A DNA stretch of 64,000 bases from Liolophura sinensis (Eukaryota > Mollusca > Polyplacophora > Chitonida > Chitonidae): contig NC_088301.1 in the NCBI RefSeq assembly GCF_032854445.1, positions 5,690,044 through 5,754,043 on the forward strand, written 5' to 3'. Positions 36,101 through 48,009 of this stretch are shown here, one piece after another. Position numbers and translations under genes: made by a program. Under the pieces are notes generated by a model. That model saw nothing but the letters and a program-made list of their open reading frames with translations, was not told where the DNA came from and did no database searches. The stretch's first letter is position 1. Each line of letters opens with the position of its first letter.

Positions 36101-39100
36101 TGTACGAAGGTTGGGCTGAGGGTGAATCTTCATTATTGAATGGTCACAAGATTGGTCAGAGACTTCGGGCGGGGTTATAACATTTACACTGTTATTCTGT
36201 GGCCTTTTCATACACTCCCATCTTTTGCTTAAGTAAACTCAAGCCTTATTTTTGTATTTAGTAAGTGGGGCATGGTTTGACTTTACATGTCAAGGCACTT
36301 ATTCTGTTATAAATGCCCTTATTATCTGAATGAATCTGTCATTTTCAATAAATCACCTTCTTTCTCAACCAATCAAAATTTTTTTCTGTCTCTTTACAAA
36401 ACAAGCTCCATCTCCGACCACTGCCTAAATCATGGCATAAAATATTTTTTCTATTCCAAGCAACCAATCAGACTTAACTTCTAAACAAAGAAAAGGCGTG
36501 TGGCTGTGTTTGGATTCCAACGGTAATCTTGAATCCAGCCGCTAAAAAAAGACATGTTTAAAGTCGTTACCTAAAGAGAAACATTCAGCCTCAAGTAATG
36601 TAATACTTCAACTTAAGTAGGGACAGTCAGTTACATCTGTGCACTATAACTTCCTTTCTGTCTTCTACTGAAATTCAAATAATTTCTGACAGGCAATATT
36701 TGCACTGAACGAATGTTGCGTTTACGTATAGAACCCTGTCTGGTTTTGTCACGTATTATTTTGTTAAATATCCGAGAAAAATTTTTCTCAGAAAGTTGCC
36801 ATGGATAACGACTTAATGCTATCCAACACATATACACGAATAAGATCATGTGCTTGCTGCCTCACATGCTTAAAGTGTTCTATCCCAATTGATATAAATA
36901 AAATTAATCCACGGTTCTGTCCATTGTATAGAGAAATGGTAACTGACAAACCTCTCAACAAAAAATAAAAGGCTAACTATCGATGGGAGCTACAGTCGAA
37001 CACGAAACCTAATTGGCCATAGACTTGTCTCGTGACAATATTTCCTTGAATAAAGATGGAAGACGACACTGGACTAAACTAACTACAGTACAAATCTGTG
37101 CGGCTTTGTAGAATACACCGACAAGGACGACCCCAACGGTACGGAAGTGAGTTTTAAGGATCTATATTCTGAATACGAGTCAAATGATGGAAAATAGCCC
37201 AGTATATTGTGGGTGGTGAATACATCCTTACCTATAGCCCCCAACTTGAGGACGAACATGAAAATAGCGGCCAGTGGCAGCCCTAAAGCGATGTATCCCA
37301 CAAAATTACACACCGCCCCCACCCACTGTCTGCCACACCCACGGAGAATCCCGCCTGACAAATACTGTACAAATAGATAAGAGACAGGATTATTGGATAA
37401 TCATGTGATAATAAGACTTTTAACATGACAAGTTATTATGGTTGGTATCATACTCACATAAAACCCTTACATGTGTGGGAAGTCTGCGACCTGCATGAGG
37501 ATGACCGTGGCTTTCTAATGCATTACCCTAATGCACTACTGGAATCCACTGATATAAGTAAAATATTCTTGAGTACGGCGTAATATACCAATGAAATAAA
37601 TAAATTAATAAATGAACACAATGTGTATAGGCGGTTTTTAATCACATACTGCATGTTTCAAATGTATGTGTATCAATATTTGTGCAAGCATGTTTTCTGT
37701 TGTCGAAAACATCAGACTGTGACCTCACTCAAAAAGGAAAGCATGTGTCAGAACTGTGCTGGTTTCGGGCTTTAAACCAGGTTCTGACATTCCATGCGTA
37801 ACGACAGTCCCAACAGTCGAATTGGCCAGGAGCTTTGGAACTTGCTCTAGAAATCATTTTGCTCTCTATACAAACAACAGTCAGTTAAAATAAGCTAGAT
37901 ACCAGGTTTGAGTTTCGAAAAGAAGGGGCCATGTGGTATTCAAACAAAAGCACTTGGCGATTTATGCTCATCCCAATGGTGTTTAAAGTCATACTTAAAC
38001 AAACGTTTCACTTGTGGGAAGGCGGTCAAGCCTATCGGTGAAAGTAATCAGGATTTAAACATAGCCGATTTTGGCGATAGCAAAGAAATCATCTCCCATA
38101 TAATTTTGTGTATTTGTCTACGTTGCCGACTAGTCCATGTAAAGTTTTAGGGGCTACATAGATTTACATGAAACACAGGACTTTTGCTGAAATCTATACG
38201 GGAACAATAATATTTACATTATCTTCGAAGAAAACCAGTCTTTCTCACTTCAATATTATAATCGATTGTCAATAATTAAAGTACTAGCTTGTAGTGGACT
38301 ATCAGTTGCATTTTAGGATACAATTGACAGGTTAACTTACCGTACTCGAGTCAAGGAAGAACATATACACCAACACCGGAAGCATTTCAGAAGCCAGTTG
38401 TATAATCTCACTGAAACGTCATAACCAAACATATTTAAGCAAGGGCTTGATTTATAACAGTAGCTGAATACTGTTGAAAATAGGTCTATTGTCATGTTTA
38501 AATCTGCCAAAGAAATTGGGAATTTTACACCTTTGCTTGGTTAAACAGCACTGGGAGCATTTGGGACACCAACTGTATGGCATCACAGAAACTCCACATA
38601 GAAGCATCTAGTCATCAAAAACGTCATCTGTCACACATACAAATGCCACTGGACCTATATATGTATATATATACATATACGCAATATCAACAAATATGTG
38701 TATTGGCAATAGACATTAGGTTTCGTTCCTTCACCTGACCAGAGGACACAGAAAACATTTGAGATGTCTGTTGTATGAACGTACTGAAACGTCATAGTGA
38801 AACAATTCTCGACATGAATTTTGATTTTGTCCGGTGGTAATTTATATTTTGAAAAGAACACGATACACCTTTATAATCAGATGTGCCATAGCAACCTAAA
38901 TTGTGCACCTTCGTAGGGTGTAACAATACTAAAAGCATTTGAGATGTTAACTGCCTGAGGATACCGAAACACCCCAAAGAAGCATTTACGAGCCATAATT
39001 TTAATCATTACATATGCATAGTGTTATTATTGCTGCCATGGGGAAACATTGTGCCTGTATAAGAGTTTACCTGTCAGAGGTGAAAATCTGAAGAATATAT

Positions 39101-42100
39101 CGTCCACAGAACAGCACAATGATCCCATTAAAAAAAAACACAGTCCCTGAAATACATTACATATCAGTTGAAGGTATTTGGTTATCAAAAGACAGCCAGT
39201 TTAAGTTCTAGAAACCTTTTTCTCTTACACACTGGCAATCCATCATTTCAGGTCTGCTTCATTTGAAACTTGGCTTGAATCAATGTATGTTTGAATATGG
39301 TCAGTACCTACAGGATGTCTTACAGGCAATTCTATACGCAACTTGTTTGATTTGAAACTTGACTTGAACTAATGTGTATCTGTATAGGGTCAGTGCCTAC
39401 AGGATGTCTAACAGGCAATTCTATACAGGATTTGCTTCCTTTCAGTACTAATCCCACTACCCGTGTATACATGTCCCATTCAATATGCATATCAAAATAC
39501 AATGTATCTATATATACACATGTTTTATTTACACATTCTATTCACACAAACTAGTATTTGTGTATATTCCGATATGCATACGTTACTAACAGGCAAGTGT
39601 CTGCGCCACCCTATGTACTGCCTTTGCCCCCTCGGAGTCGCCGGCACCCAACCGCTGTCCCACTACGATGCTACCAACCATTGACAGTCCAGCCTGTTGC
39701 TAAAATAAAAAAATAGACCATCTACATGTTTAATTTACGTATCTTTGTCCATTGACGCCTTATGAATTGCAGTAAACATCACAGCATGTTTCTTACTTTA
39801 TTCTGCTAAGCCGTGGTGCTAAGGGGCGTGAAAATTTAATTATTGTCAGGCGATTGTGCAGTGCAGTTGCAGGATTATAAGGTTTTATCAGCACGAATGT
39901 GGGTCAAGTGATGTAACGATTCACAGACGTATCGAGCAGTAATAAGCCACACTGACTAGTGGTATCAAACGGTAGATCCAACGGATCTAAGACTACTGGC
40001 CGCAATACATAAGGCTTTAAATAATGCTATTGTTAGATTTTAGGACCTACATTTATGGTGTAAAGATGAATGTACTGTAATGTAATGGATGGAATGAGTT
40101 TGCTCCTGACTCCGACGAGAGCAAGCCAGTAACACTGAACTTAATTTCTGTTAATCGGAGCAGTGCAGTGGTTTGTGTCCGGCAACGTTTGTCTCCCGAA
40201 GAAAAAAATTGTCATAGCCCGAAAAAAAGTCCGCCTGATTTTATCGCCTTGATCCCTTACCGGCAACAAACAATATTATTTAATCAAGGCCTTGCCGAAT
40301 CACTGGAAATGCCACCATTTTGTATCATGCAGCTAAAATGTGCCAAGAGACAACACTAACATTTTATATAAAAAAAAAACATAATTCCAACGGTGTTATA
40401 AATTGTGTTTCACAATAACGATGCTCTAAGCCGATTTACATTCTCTAATAGAAGAAAACCTCACGGAGATGCTAAAAGTAAGTAGTCAAATTTTGCATAA
40501 ATTTGTTACAACACAACCTGATACCTGTCAGTAAACTGTGCTGCAAAGATTACATTAAAACAAATTGATCTGATTACTTACAAATCTTTTGCGATACGTC
40601 TAAATGCCCAGATACTGATAGGATTACGGCTGCTATAAGCATTCCAGAGCTTAATCATAGTAAGAAGTCCAGATTCTCTGACAACGTCTTTCTTTTTACA
40701 GCTGAGTTGACAGGTATCCTGTTGGTTATCTAGACTCCTGGCGTTTTCAACCGTAGAAATGTGTCATACTAAGCCAATCTCTTTCTGCCTTGCAATCTTG
40801 GAAATGTTTAAATGTCAGTAATGTCAGGTATTTGTCCTTGAAATTTTGCATTTATATACTTCACTGTTTAATGAAGGTCCCTACATGTATATTCTTTGAG
40901 TGGGGGTCGAGTCATTTGGTGTCTTCGGTAATGAACAAGTTAACGCACTGTGGCTGTTTATAAAAGGTGTCACTCATGTTATGCCTCTTTCAATTTCAGA
41001 AGTGATATGTCAACTAACAAGTTTTTGATTAGTTTATTGCAGAGTGACTGGGATGAGAACACAAAATGGCCGTCCTTTCCCAGCACTGATTTCCCTCTTC
41101 ACATAGAGTTTTTCCTGTACCTTTCTATATCGTCCGATATATATTTCTATTAGCACCAACAATGTGTGTTAATAACGGGACGAACACAGAATCATAATAT
41201 TTACAAACAAATGGCAAGGTTTTTCTCGTTATTGGTCACGTATCATCCAATACGTATGGTTTGCCATTCTTCTAATTCTTGTGTTGTCATTTTTAGCAGG
41301 CAAGTGACGGGGTGAAGATCGTCGAATAACTGGGAGTCATTTTCTAGCGCGTGACCGTTTTAGATTAAGGGACTAATATAGCATACGAAACCACACAGTA
41401 AAGTATGTGCTGTGAAACTTTCCTATAAAGCAGTACTTACTAAGCACGGTATAACTTGAAGCTGGAGTATGCAGGAGTTTGCCGCCAACTGAACTTCTCC
41501 AAGAAAACCTTGAAAGATGTCAACATGCAAAAAAAAATGGGGACATCAAATGTGTATCCAGCCAAGACAGGGTTACGTTTCTTTGTAATATGACATATAG
41601 GTTGCCTTTGTACAAGAGGATAGGCACATTCTATAGTGTTTACAAAGGACTCCTTGCAGTTAAATACGAAGTCGCTCAACTTCGTTGGAGCAGTGAGGTG
41701 TATTTTTTTTTCATGCATAAACTTACTTGAACATGAAGTACAATTACTGAAGAATATGTGTGTGATGCGATTCATTCTTTTTGTTTTATAAAAAGGCAAA
41801 AGTACAGATTTTACTATTTTAAGGCGTTTTCCTTATGGAATTCTCTTTATAATAAAAATATGATTACGTGTATCGTATTGGTTCACGCAATCATATTTTC
41901 ATTAATCGTAAAAAATGAAATAATTTGGAACTTCAGAGACATTCTGCATTCACCATAATATTCCATGGTTTCTGACTCATTGTCCGCATTGGGTCAGTGG
42001 TAAAATGCAGACCTTGAAAAAGTTGTGTCGAATAGGATCAGGAGTTTGTTTCTTATAATTGCATGTTTCCGTTTTCATGCTTAACCATGTGAGGTAATAA

Positions 42101-43964
42101 AGGGGTGAGATTAGGCTGAAGCACATAAGACATCCTTTTTTATACTTCTTCAAATATTATCAAGCTATGTGTTAGATAAGCTTAAATGTATTATTGTAAA
42201 TCTATACAGATTTTATACAGTATTCTTCCAATGAAAGCTCAGAGCTATTTACTTCAGCAAACAGGATATCCTACAATCACATCGAGAAAAGGAGCACCTA
42301 TTTATCAGTTTAACCTTAAAATAAATGTCTTTAAAGACACTGTCATATGTTCGCGGTATAATTCAAAACATGTTTCAGATACCAGCATTAGAAGGAAAAG
42401 GATATTATCGTATGCAATTAAAGGCATACAGTAGGCTAATGTAAGCAAGATCCTGCAGAAAAACATTGCTCTGGTCAAACTCTATTTCTAAAGTGTTTCT
42501 TTTCATCTGAAAAATTCTTACCGGTTAGAAATATGCCTATTTCCAACGACCACCACTCCATGGCAATCATGAGCATTCCTCCAAGCGCAAGGTGCGTGTA
42601 CTGGCCCCAGTGATCAAGCGCTTGCCATGACCAACCTGGAACATGCCACGACAAGCTAGCAAACGGGATAAGTAACACACCCATCATGTTTATAGACAAA
42701 CGGGAAAAATCCACAAACTCGCCAGGAAAGTGGAAAGGCCTGCCAGGTACCTGCAGATAGTACTTGGTTTCCCCTATATAATGCTGGCCGCCGAAGTATA
42801 AGTGAAATATTCTCGAATAAGGCGTAAAGCTCCAATTAAATAAATAAATTAGACATAGCATTAAAGCATGAGTTTTTTTTTACCAGACATGGCTATATTA
42901 AATGTAAAAAAACCCAAAAAACATCCAATTATTTAATTAGGGCCAAGTTTCGCATGGAATCACTGAAGGACAAATTTTCTCACCATGCCACGTTTGTTTA
43001 TACATCCCAGTCAGTCTGACATATGAGGTATAAAGCACCACCATGATGCCGTAAGACAACATGTGTCCTATAGCCGAGCCCCTGCAGACAAAGAGGTTTG
43101 CAAAGCAATTCGTTGTAAGAATATTTTATTGTAGAGAATTTGAGTCGCAAATACTGTAATGCATGTGTTGCAATAGCATGTGAAGGCTCCCTGTCCGAAC
43201 AGTTCGTCAAATACCATGCATATAAAGACAGTTTTCCTAATAAACATTAACAACTTAACAAAAACGACAGTTTCGATGTGGAATAAAGTGAGACATGAAA
43301 GCATGTCATCCAACCAATAAAATGTATTTGCTGGGAACTTGGTTCATTGGTTAATCTGTTATTTCAAAATTGGTTACAGTGTTTCTAAGCTCCAAACATA
43401 GCAATTTCTGGCCCAGCAAATCCACGGTCACTTTAACATAGTTGAGATGTGCATGTTGTCTGAACAATTTGCAGTCAGGAGATTCGTCTAGTATAATGTA
43501 GTACCGTTTACATTCCGGTATATTAAAATACTGAAGATAAGTTGTAGGAAATATTTTTTGCCAGCAATGCGTGTACCTACTTTGTTCTTAGGTTGAAAAG
43601 GTACACAGTAAGATACTGTAATATAGCATTGCAGATATTCCCTAGAAGACCTACAACTACTGGTGCGTGGACAGCATTCTGAAAAGATAGTACAAAATTA
43701 CTAAGCAGTTTATGATGATTCAGAATTCTTACGGGATATAACTTGCTCTTAATTCCAATCTTCAACGCATTGTACATTTCCCCCGTGAAAAAAATCATGT
43801 TTAGGTGACTTGACTGATTGACTGGGTGATTATTGATAGGTTTCTTGACTATAAAATGGCCGCTGTAGACAAAGATATAATTTGAAAATGGATATTCATA
43901 TCTCTAAGGTCCAACTTACTTGAGTCTGCATGTATTTTGTCCCAAGGATTTCAAGATAAGCAAG
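30109..43964 (-). CDS. MATE-family multidrug and toxin extrusion transporter, 5' incomplete
   Basis: Twelve exons join with consistent phases: 43920-43964, 43581-43678, 42984-43081, 42522-42635, 41441-41508, 39591-39699, 39071-39146, 38341-38410, 37232-37364, 31812-31897, 31242-31299 and 30109-30338. They total 1,185 bp (394 codons and a TGA), each with an AG acceptor and GT donor. Family marks in order are LGTKYMQTQ, GWSWQALDHWGQY, the glutamate-bearing membrane segment MEWWSLEIG, VGQRLGAGDSEGAK, ILQIFTSDS, SGGILRGCGRQWVGAVCN, IIYKTDWNDQ, and a last membrane segment VVMFTVLAIFVTGVCVRV. By family this is an H+-coupled exporter of organic cations in the plasma membrane. Animal MATEs have roughly 550-600 residues, so about 150 N-terminal residues are missing. 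No upstream exon was found before the gap at 44812. Whether the 5' end is in the gap or lost is open. Confidence 0.88.
30580..30815. repeat. ~70-bp degenerate tandem repeat in a MATE intron
   Basis: Units of the type agattattctgttaaa, then gcattctattaattcaac and ataaagattgcattt repeat about three to four times. They lie in the last MATE intron. Confidence 0.6.
33486..33560. repeat. 19-bp tandem repeat, four copies
   Basis: The unit cagtggcctatacatgta repeats four times with small changes. Confidence 0.85.
35500..35960. repeat. Degenerate tandem repeat, about three copies
   Basis: The landmark gtcaaaacagtttcagaaag recurs near 35507 and 35659 and, more diverged, near 35910. In each case it is followed by a ttct-rich stretch and a ttgaac or ttgttcag motif. 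Periods are uneven (about 150 and 250 bp). Confidence 0.55.
37470..37612 (+). repeat. SINE family A fragment
   Basis: The stretch aaaatattcttgagtacggc, then gtaatataccaatgaaataa and the taaataaattaataaatga tail is the 3' end of family A. The upstream core is eroded. It lies in a MATE intron. Confidence 0.75.
38531..38963 (-). repeat. Three degenerate tandem copies of a MATE exon
   Basis: Intervals 38531-38585, 38735-38783 and 38909-38963 each resemble the exon 38341-38410. Their minus-strand readings are DAIQLVSQMLPVLF, TFIQQTSQMFSVSS and ILRQLTSQMLLVLL against EIIQLASEMLPVLV. Each begins with the single T that completes the split serine codon. Each is followed by a GTG donor-like site, giving 55, 49 and 55 nt, so all keep phase 0 at the end. 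The acceptor AG is intact only in the middle copy (tttcag) and reads tttctg and tttcgg in the others. Two are therefore likely dead, and the middle one could in principle be spliced. Confidence 0.75.
39255..39430. repeat. 90-bp direct repeat, two copies
   Basis: The stretch ggtcagtacctacaggatgt followed by cttacaggcaattctatac at 39299 recurs at 39389 with few changes. It sits in a MATE intron. Confidence 0.8.
42721..42851 (+). repeat. SINE family A fragment
   Basis: The stretches aatgctggccgccgaagtat, aagtgaaatattctcgaata and the aaataaataaatt tail identify it. It lies in the MATE intron just upstream of the exon 42522-42635. Confidence 0.78.
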
Positions 43965-44454
43965 CTGAAATATGAGGCAAAAAGGCATCCATCAAACCTA
44001 ACCGCTGTAAGCAAAGTGTCATTCATACGTGTACATCACTATCTGTTGTGCGAAGGCTAGAGTATCCTAAGCTGACGATTATTACAGGCTTTTGGCAACA
44101 CCCGCAGAGAAAAGAAATGACAATATATGGCACAAACAACTGATGAAATGATCACTTAAGCAATTTTCTGCTGATCGACGGTAGGCACTGGTATTTAGTG
44201 TGAGAGTGCTGGTCATCGTCATTACCGCCACAAACCTGGTGGCCGGGGTCATCTGATTCCAAATGCAGTCGTTTAATGTCTTTTCCAGGCAGGCTTTTCT
44301 GCCCTACTCTCTTCAACAAAGTTCTCTGGGAGATCAAGTGAGTGCATTCTGTATGTATATAACCTATAACTGTTGACAACACATATTTTCTGGTGAAGGT
44401 ACAAACATGGCCGAAATGTGGATTAACAACTGTAACTTTAATACTAGGCTCCGC

Positions 44455-44785
44455 TCGATTTTTCTCTCAAAATAATACTGACCACCGTCGAATGAGTGAA
44501 ATATTCTTAACTACAGCGTAAAACTTAATTCGAGTCATAAAACAATATATAAATCAAAACTCGGAGTTAATTTTCCTTCTGTGTTCTGGAAGTTACTGGT
44601 GAACTTTCTGACGTGTTGCGTATATGTACATCATATTAGTGGGAGGCGTACGTGGGAATGTTTCACAAGAACGGATGGTCGTGGGTTTCCCCCAGGCTCT
44701 GTCTGGTTTCCTCCCACCATAATGCTGGCCGCCGTCGTATAAGTTAACTATTCTTGAGCACGGTGTAAAACGGGCTTCTCCATGC
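44455..44785 (+). repeat. Two SINE family A fragments next to the gap
   Basis: A strongly eroded copy near 44485-44530 (gaatgagtgaaatattctta) is followed by a better copy at 44640-44775 (gatggtcgtgggtttccccc, ccaccataatgctggccgcc). They may have helped break the assembly here. Confidence 0.65.
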
Positions 44786-44811
44786 GGAACTGCCTCGGAA
44801 CTTCCCTTTAA

Positions 44812-45011
44812 NNNNNNNNNNNNNNNNNNNNNNNNNNNNNNNNNNNNNNNNNNNNNNNNNNNNNNNNNNNNNNNNNNNNNNNNNNNNNNNNNNNNNNNNN
44901 NNNNNNNNNNNNNNNNNNNNNNNNNNNNNNNNNNNNNNNNNNNNNNNNNNNNNNNNNNNNNNNNNNNNNNNNNNNNNNNNNNNNNNNNNNNNNNNNNNNN
45001 NNNNNNNNNNN
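44812..45011. other. Assembly gap (200 N)
   Basis: It consists of exactly 200 N bases, a round number typical of a gap of unknown size. It falls between SINE fragments and the block B minisatellite, and upstream of the first MATE exon that can be seen. Confidence 0.99.
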
Positions 45012-45960
45012 TCTTCACACGGTTACAGTAAAACGTTCCTCATGACACAAACGCAGTATAAAACCTCACTGAACTGTGTGAGTCCCATAATCCACAGAAA
45101 CACTGTACAAAGTTACTTTATACATTAAACACAGCGTTACAGTAACACCCCACATGATACTCCTCACAGTGCAACATCACAAAGCACACTCCACACACTT
45201 GCAGTATAACACCAGGAAGGACATTTCACACGGTTACAGTATAACACTCCGCATGACCAACCACACATTTACAGTATAACGCCGTAAAGGACACTCCATA
45301 CACGTACAGTATATCACACCATAAACAAACTTCACACAGTTACAGTATAACACTCCACATTACCCACCACACAGATACATCGTCATAAAGGACACTCCAC
45401 ACACTTACAGTATAACATCGGAAAGGACACTTCACCCAGTTACAGTATAACACCGTAAAGTACACTCTATACAGTTAGAGTATAACACTCCACATGACCC
45501 ACCACACAGATACAATATCATCAAGGGCACTCTACACACTTACAGTATAACACCATAAAGGACACTCCACAGAGTTACTGCATAACAATCCACATGACAC
45601 CACACCCAGATACAACACTCCACACACATACAGTATATCACATCACATGGCCCTCCACACACTTACAGTGTAACACCATAAAGGACACTCCGCCACAGTT
45701 TCAGTATAACACCCCACATAATATTTTTCACAGCTACAGCATAACATCCCAAAGGACACTCCACATTGTTACAGTATACCACCACACAGGGCACTTTACA
45801 CAGTTACAGAACATCACCTCACATGTTACTTCACACAGTTACAGTATCACACCTCTCATGACACCTCACACAGTTACAATACAACACTGCACAGGATATT
45901 GTACACATTAACAATACAACACGCCGTATAAAATCACCGCTATACCTCAAATGACACTCC
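45012..45960. repeat. 30-40-bp minisatellite, block B
   Basis: It is the same family as 13590-14660 (cacacagttacagtataaca type). After it, aacacaatgag and ggcattgtggaactgtgaga match 14668-14710 in block A. Confidence 0.9.
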
Positions 45961-46444
45961 AGATAGAAACACAATGAGTTAAGGAGGGTGACGCACATAG
46001 GCATTGTGGAACTGTGAGAAGCGAGCTAAATTTTGCACTGAATTTATCACCTCTTTATCCCAATTAACACGAGCGGTCCCTTTTCCGTATAACTAATTTT
46101 ATTATGACATCAAACTTGATTACAAACAGCGGCTTCAGTGGACTTTGAGGTAACAAAAGTTTTGTTTTTAAACTGTGCTGACATGATTACATAACACATG
46201 AGTAATTATAATGCCCTCTTTTCTGGGAGTTGTGGAAATATCATGCTTGGGAAAGAGGATAAATCTCCAAAATGAAGAAATGAATGTCAGTACATGTTTG
46301 GGAAATTAATGAACACTTTTAACATCATTGCCGCACGACCACATTAACGGGATTAAAGTTCTCCCTGTGAAACGTGCATCAAATGAGGAAAAATGCGGAG
46401 ATCACCTTGTTGAAGGCTGTATTTAGATGGATAGTGGTCACAAT

Positions 46445-48007
46445 TTAACTCGTTTTGATTTTATCTTGTTTCGCTTTCACACAGCAGTGACAACAGCAAA
46501 CCACTGATTTATAAAGAGCACACAGAACAAGGAAAAGCACAAACAACACGAAAATGAGACAGTCGTATCCAAGGTACGACAGAACGCATAAATCTGAACC
46601 ACGTGATCTCAGATATCCCCCACCGAATTTCAGCACGTGCTCTACCCAGAATGCCGCTCGCTGACGAGGATTCATTGGCCGGCTGTGAAAAATGGCCGAC
46701 GCTTTCCGCATGTTTTCTCTGTAGTTAGGAGTTGTCATGATGTCAGTAATTGCGGCAAATAAATCGTCTTCTGTAGACATGATGAGATTTGTATATCGGC
46801 CTACCTTCCAGTGCTGAACCCTCATTGCGTTTGTAAATTGATCACCAAAAAGGGGCGTGCAGAGAATCGGTACACCGTGGTAGAGAGCCTCAAAGAGACC
46901 ATTGTTCCCACAGTGACTGATGAACAACTTGGTTTTAGAATTTCCAAGTAAATCATTCTGAGGCAACCACGAAACTTTCTTAATGTTTCCATCTTCCCCA
47001 CTCTTCAGGTATTTCCACACAACTGTAATTTTCAGCCTTTTTAAAGCCTGGACCAAATTGTTTTCTACTTTTTCTGGAAGAAGACCAAAAGACGAACCAA
47101 AAGTGACCAGGACAATGTCGCTTTTTGATTGATTGTAAATCTTAGAGAATTCTTTGTCTAGAGGTTTTGCCGGGGCCGTTGCCAAACCACCGACGAGGAC
47201 ATGGTTAGGCATGGTGGGAACAGGGTAGCCCAGAACGGTGTCATAGTTATACAGGTACAGCCGAGAACTGGCTGCCATATGAAGGACATCTTGTGAAGAT
47301 ATCCCCGGAGCAAACTCATTGATGATCTCTAGCGGCATGACGTATCTGCTTAGCAGATGGAAAATAAGGTAGGTGAAGGCGTTTGCCAGTCGCTCCCAGA
47401 AGGACATGTCGCTAGTAAACTTTGACACCGGCCCAGGCACAATGCTTGGTAGAGTAGGACGGGCTACTATCCAGTCATCAAAAGTCGTGCTGACGGAAAC
47501 GTGTGGTAAATCCAGAACATGAGGAATGAGGTATATACAATAACTGAGGAAAAACCCATCGACGATTGCTAAGTCGAACTTTTCTTTCTTCAAACTGTTT
47601 ATACCTTCTTTATTCCACAAGAGGTTCTGACACAACAAACTCGTAAACTCATCTGCTTTACCCAGATGCTTGAAAATGTTGAATTCCTCGTTTTCCATTA
47701 GTGTTGACATGTCCAACGATGCCTGTTCTATCGTCTTTAAATTAGGCTTGCTTTTGATAATGATTGGGTGGATTATTTTGTTGCCATCACTGTTTTTCCG
47801 GAAGCAATTTTTGTGGTTGAAATTCGATCCTAACAACATAGAAACGTTGTGTCCTCTGTTAGCAAGCTCCTGTCCCACTGAGCTCACCTCCAAACAATGG
47901 CTGTATATGGGAGCAGATAAGAGTAAAATTTTGGCGGAGTGCACTGCCAATGGCATCAGAAGAAAGAGGACACTTGGTTGGAAAGCGATGCTCGTAAATC
48001 GGCTCAT
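46445..48007 (-). CDS. UDP-glycosyltransferase (UGT), intact, intronless
   Basis: The protein has 520 residues, the usual animal UGT length, and starts at the ATG ending at 48007. It transfers a sugar from a UDP-sugar to small lipophilic acceptors in the ER lumen. Residues 1-25 form a signal peptide (LFLLMPLAVHSA). The N-terminal acceptor domain holds His37 in PIYSHCLEV, the expected catalytic base. The donor domain begins near 295. The UGT signature runs about 346-393 (SWLPQNDLLG, LFISHCGNNG, GVPILCTPLFGDQFTNA), with the sugar-binding DQ pair at 389-390. A single membrane segment lies at about 482-500, followed by a cysteine-rich and lysine-bearing cytosolic tail. Position 366 is Cys where HGG is usual. 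The whole frame is one exon, which could mean retrocopy origin. The paralogue at 15176-16657 is dead. Confidence 0.97.
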   Translation of the reverse strand: MSRFTSIAFQPSVLFLLMPLAVHSAKILLLSAPIYSHCLEVSSVGQELANRGHNVSMLLGSNFNHKNCFRKNSDGNKIIHPIIIKSKPNLKTIEQASLDMSTLMENEEFNIFKHLGKADEFTSLLCQNLLWNKEGINSLKKEKFDLAIVDGFFLSYCIYLIPHVLDLPHVSVSTTFDDWIVARPTLPSIVPGPVSKFTSDMSFWERLANAFTYLIFHLLSRYVMPLEIINEFAPGISSQDVLHMAASSRLYLYNYDTVLGYPVPTMPNHVLVGGLATAPAKPLDKEFSKIYNQSKSDIVLVTFGSSFGLLPEKVENNLVQALKRLKITVVWKYLKSGEDGNIKKVSWLPQNDLLGNSKTKLFISHCGNNGLFEALYHGVPILCTPLFGDQFTNAMRVQHWKVGRYTNLIMSTEDDLFAAITDIMTTPNYRENMRKASAIFHSRPMNPRQRAAFWVEHVLKFGGGYLRSRGSDLCVLSYLGYDCLIFVLFVLFLVLCALYKSVVCCCHCCVKAKQDKIKTS

Positions 48008-48009
48008 TT

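Larger units (their letters stand above)
31898..37231. other. Large MATE intron (5.3 kb)
   Basis: This interval separates the SGGILRG exon from the KTDWNDQ exon. It holds a 19-bp tandem repeat (33486-33560), a degenerate long-period repeat (35500-35960) and short open frames with no recognised domain. No nested gene is supported. Confidence 0.55.

Noticed and set aside
40582-40757. Exon-like open stretch on the minus strand with a GTAAG donor inside a MATE intron
   Set aside because: The reading (ending FRRIAKDL) is not MATE-like, and exons 41441-41508 and 39591-39699 already join in phase without it.
44152-44382. Possible N-terminal MATE exon
   Set aside because: The translation is hydrophilic and lacks MATE motifs; no good acceptor and donor pair fits the phase of the exon 43920-43964.
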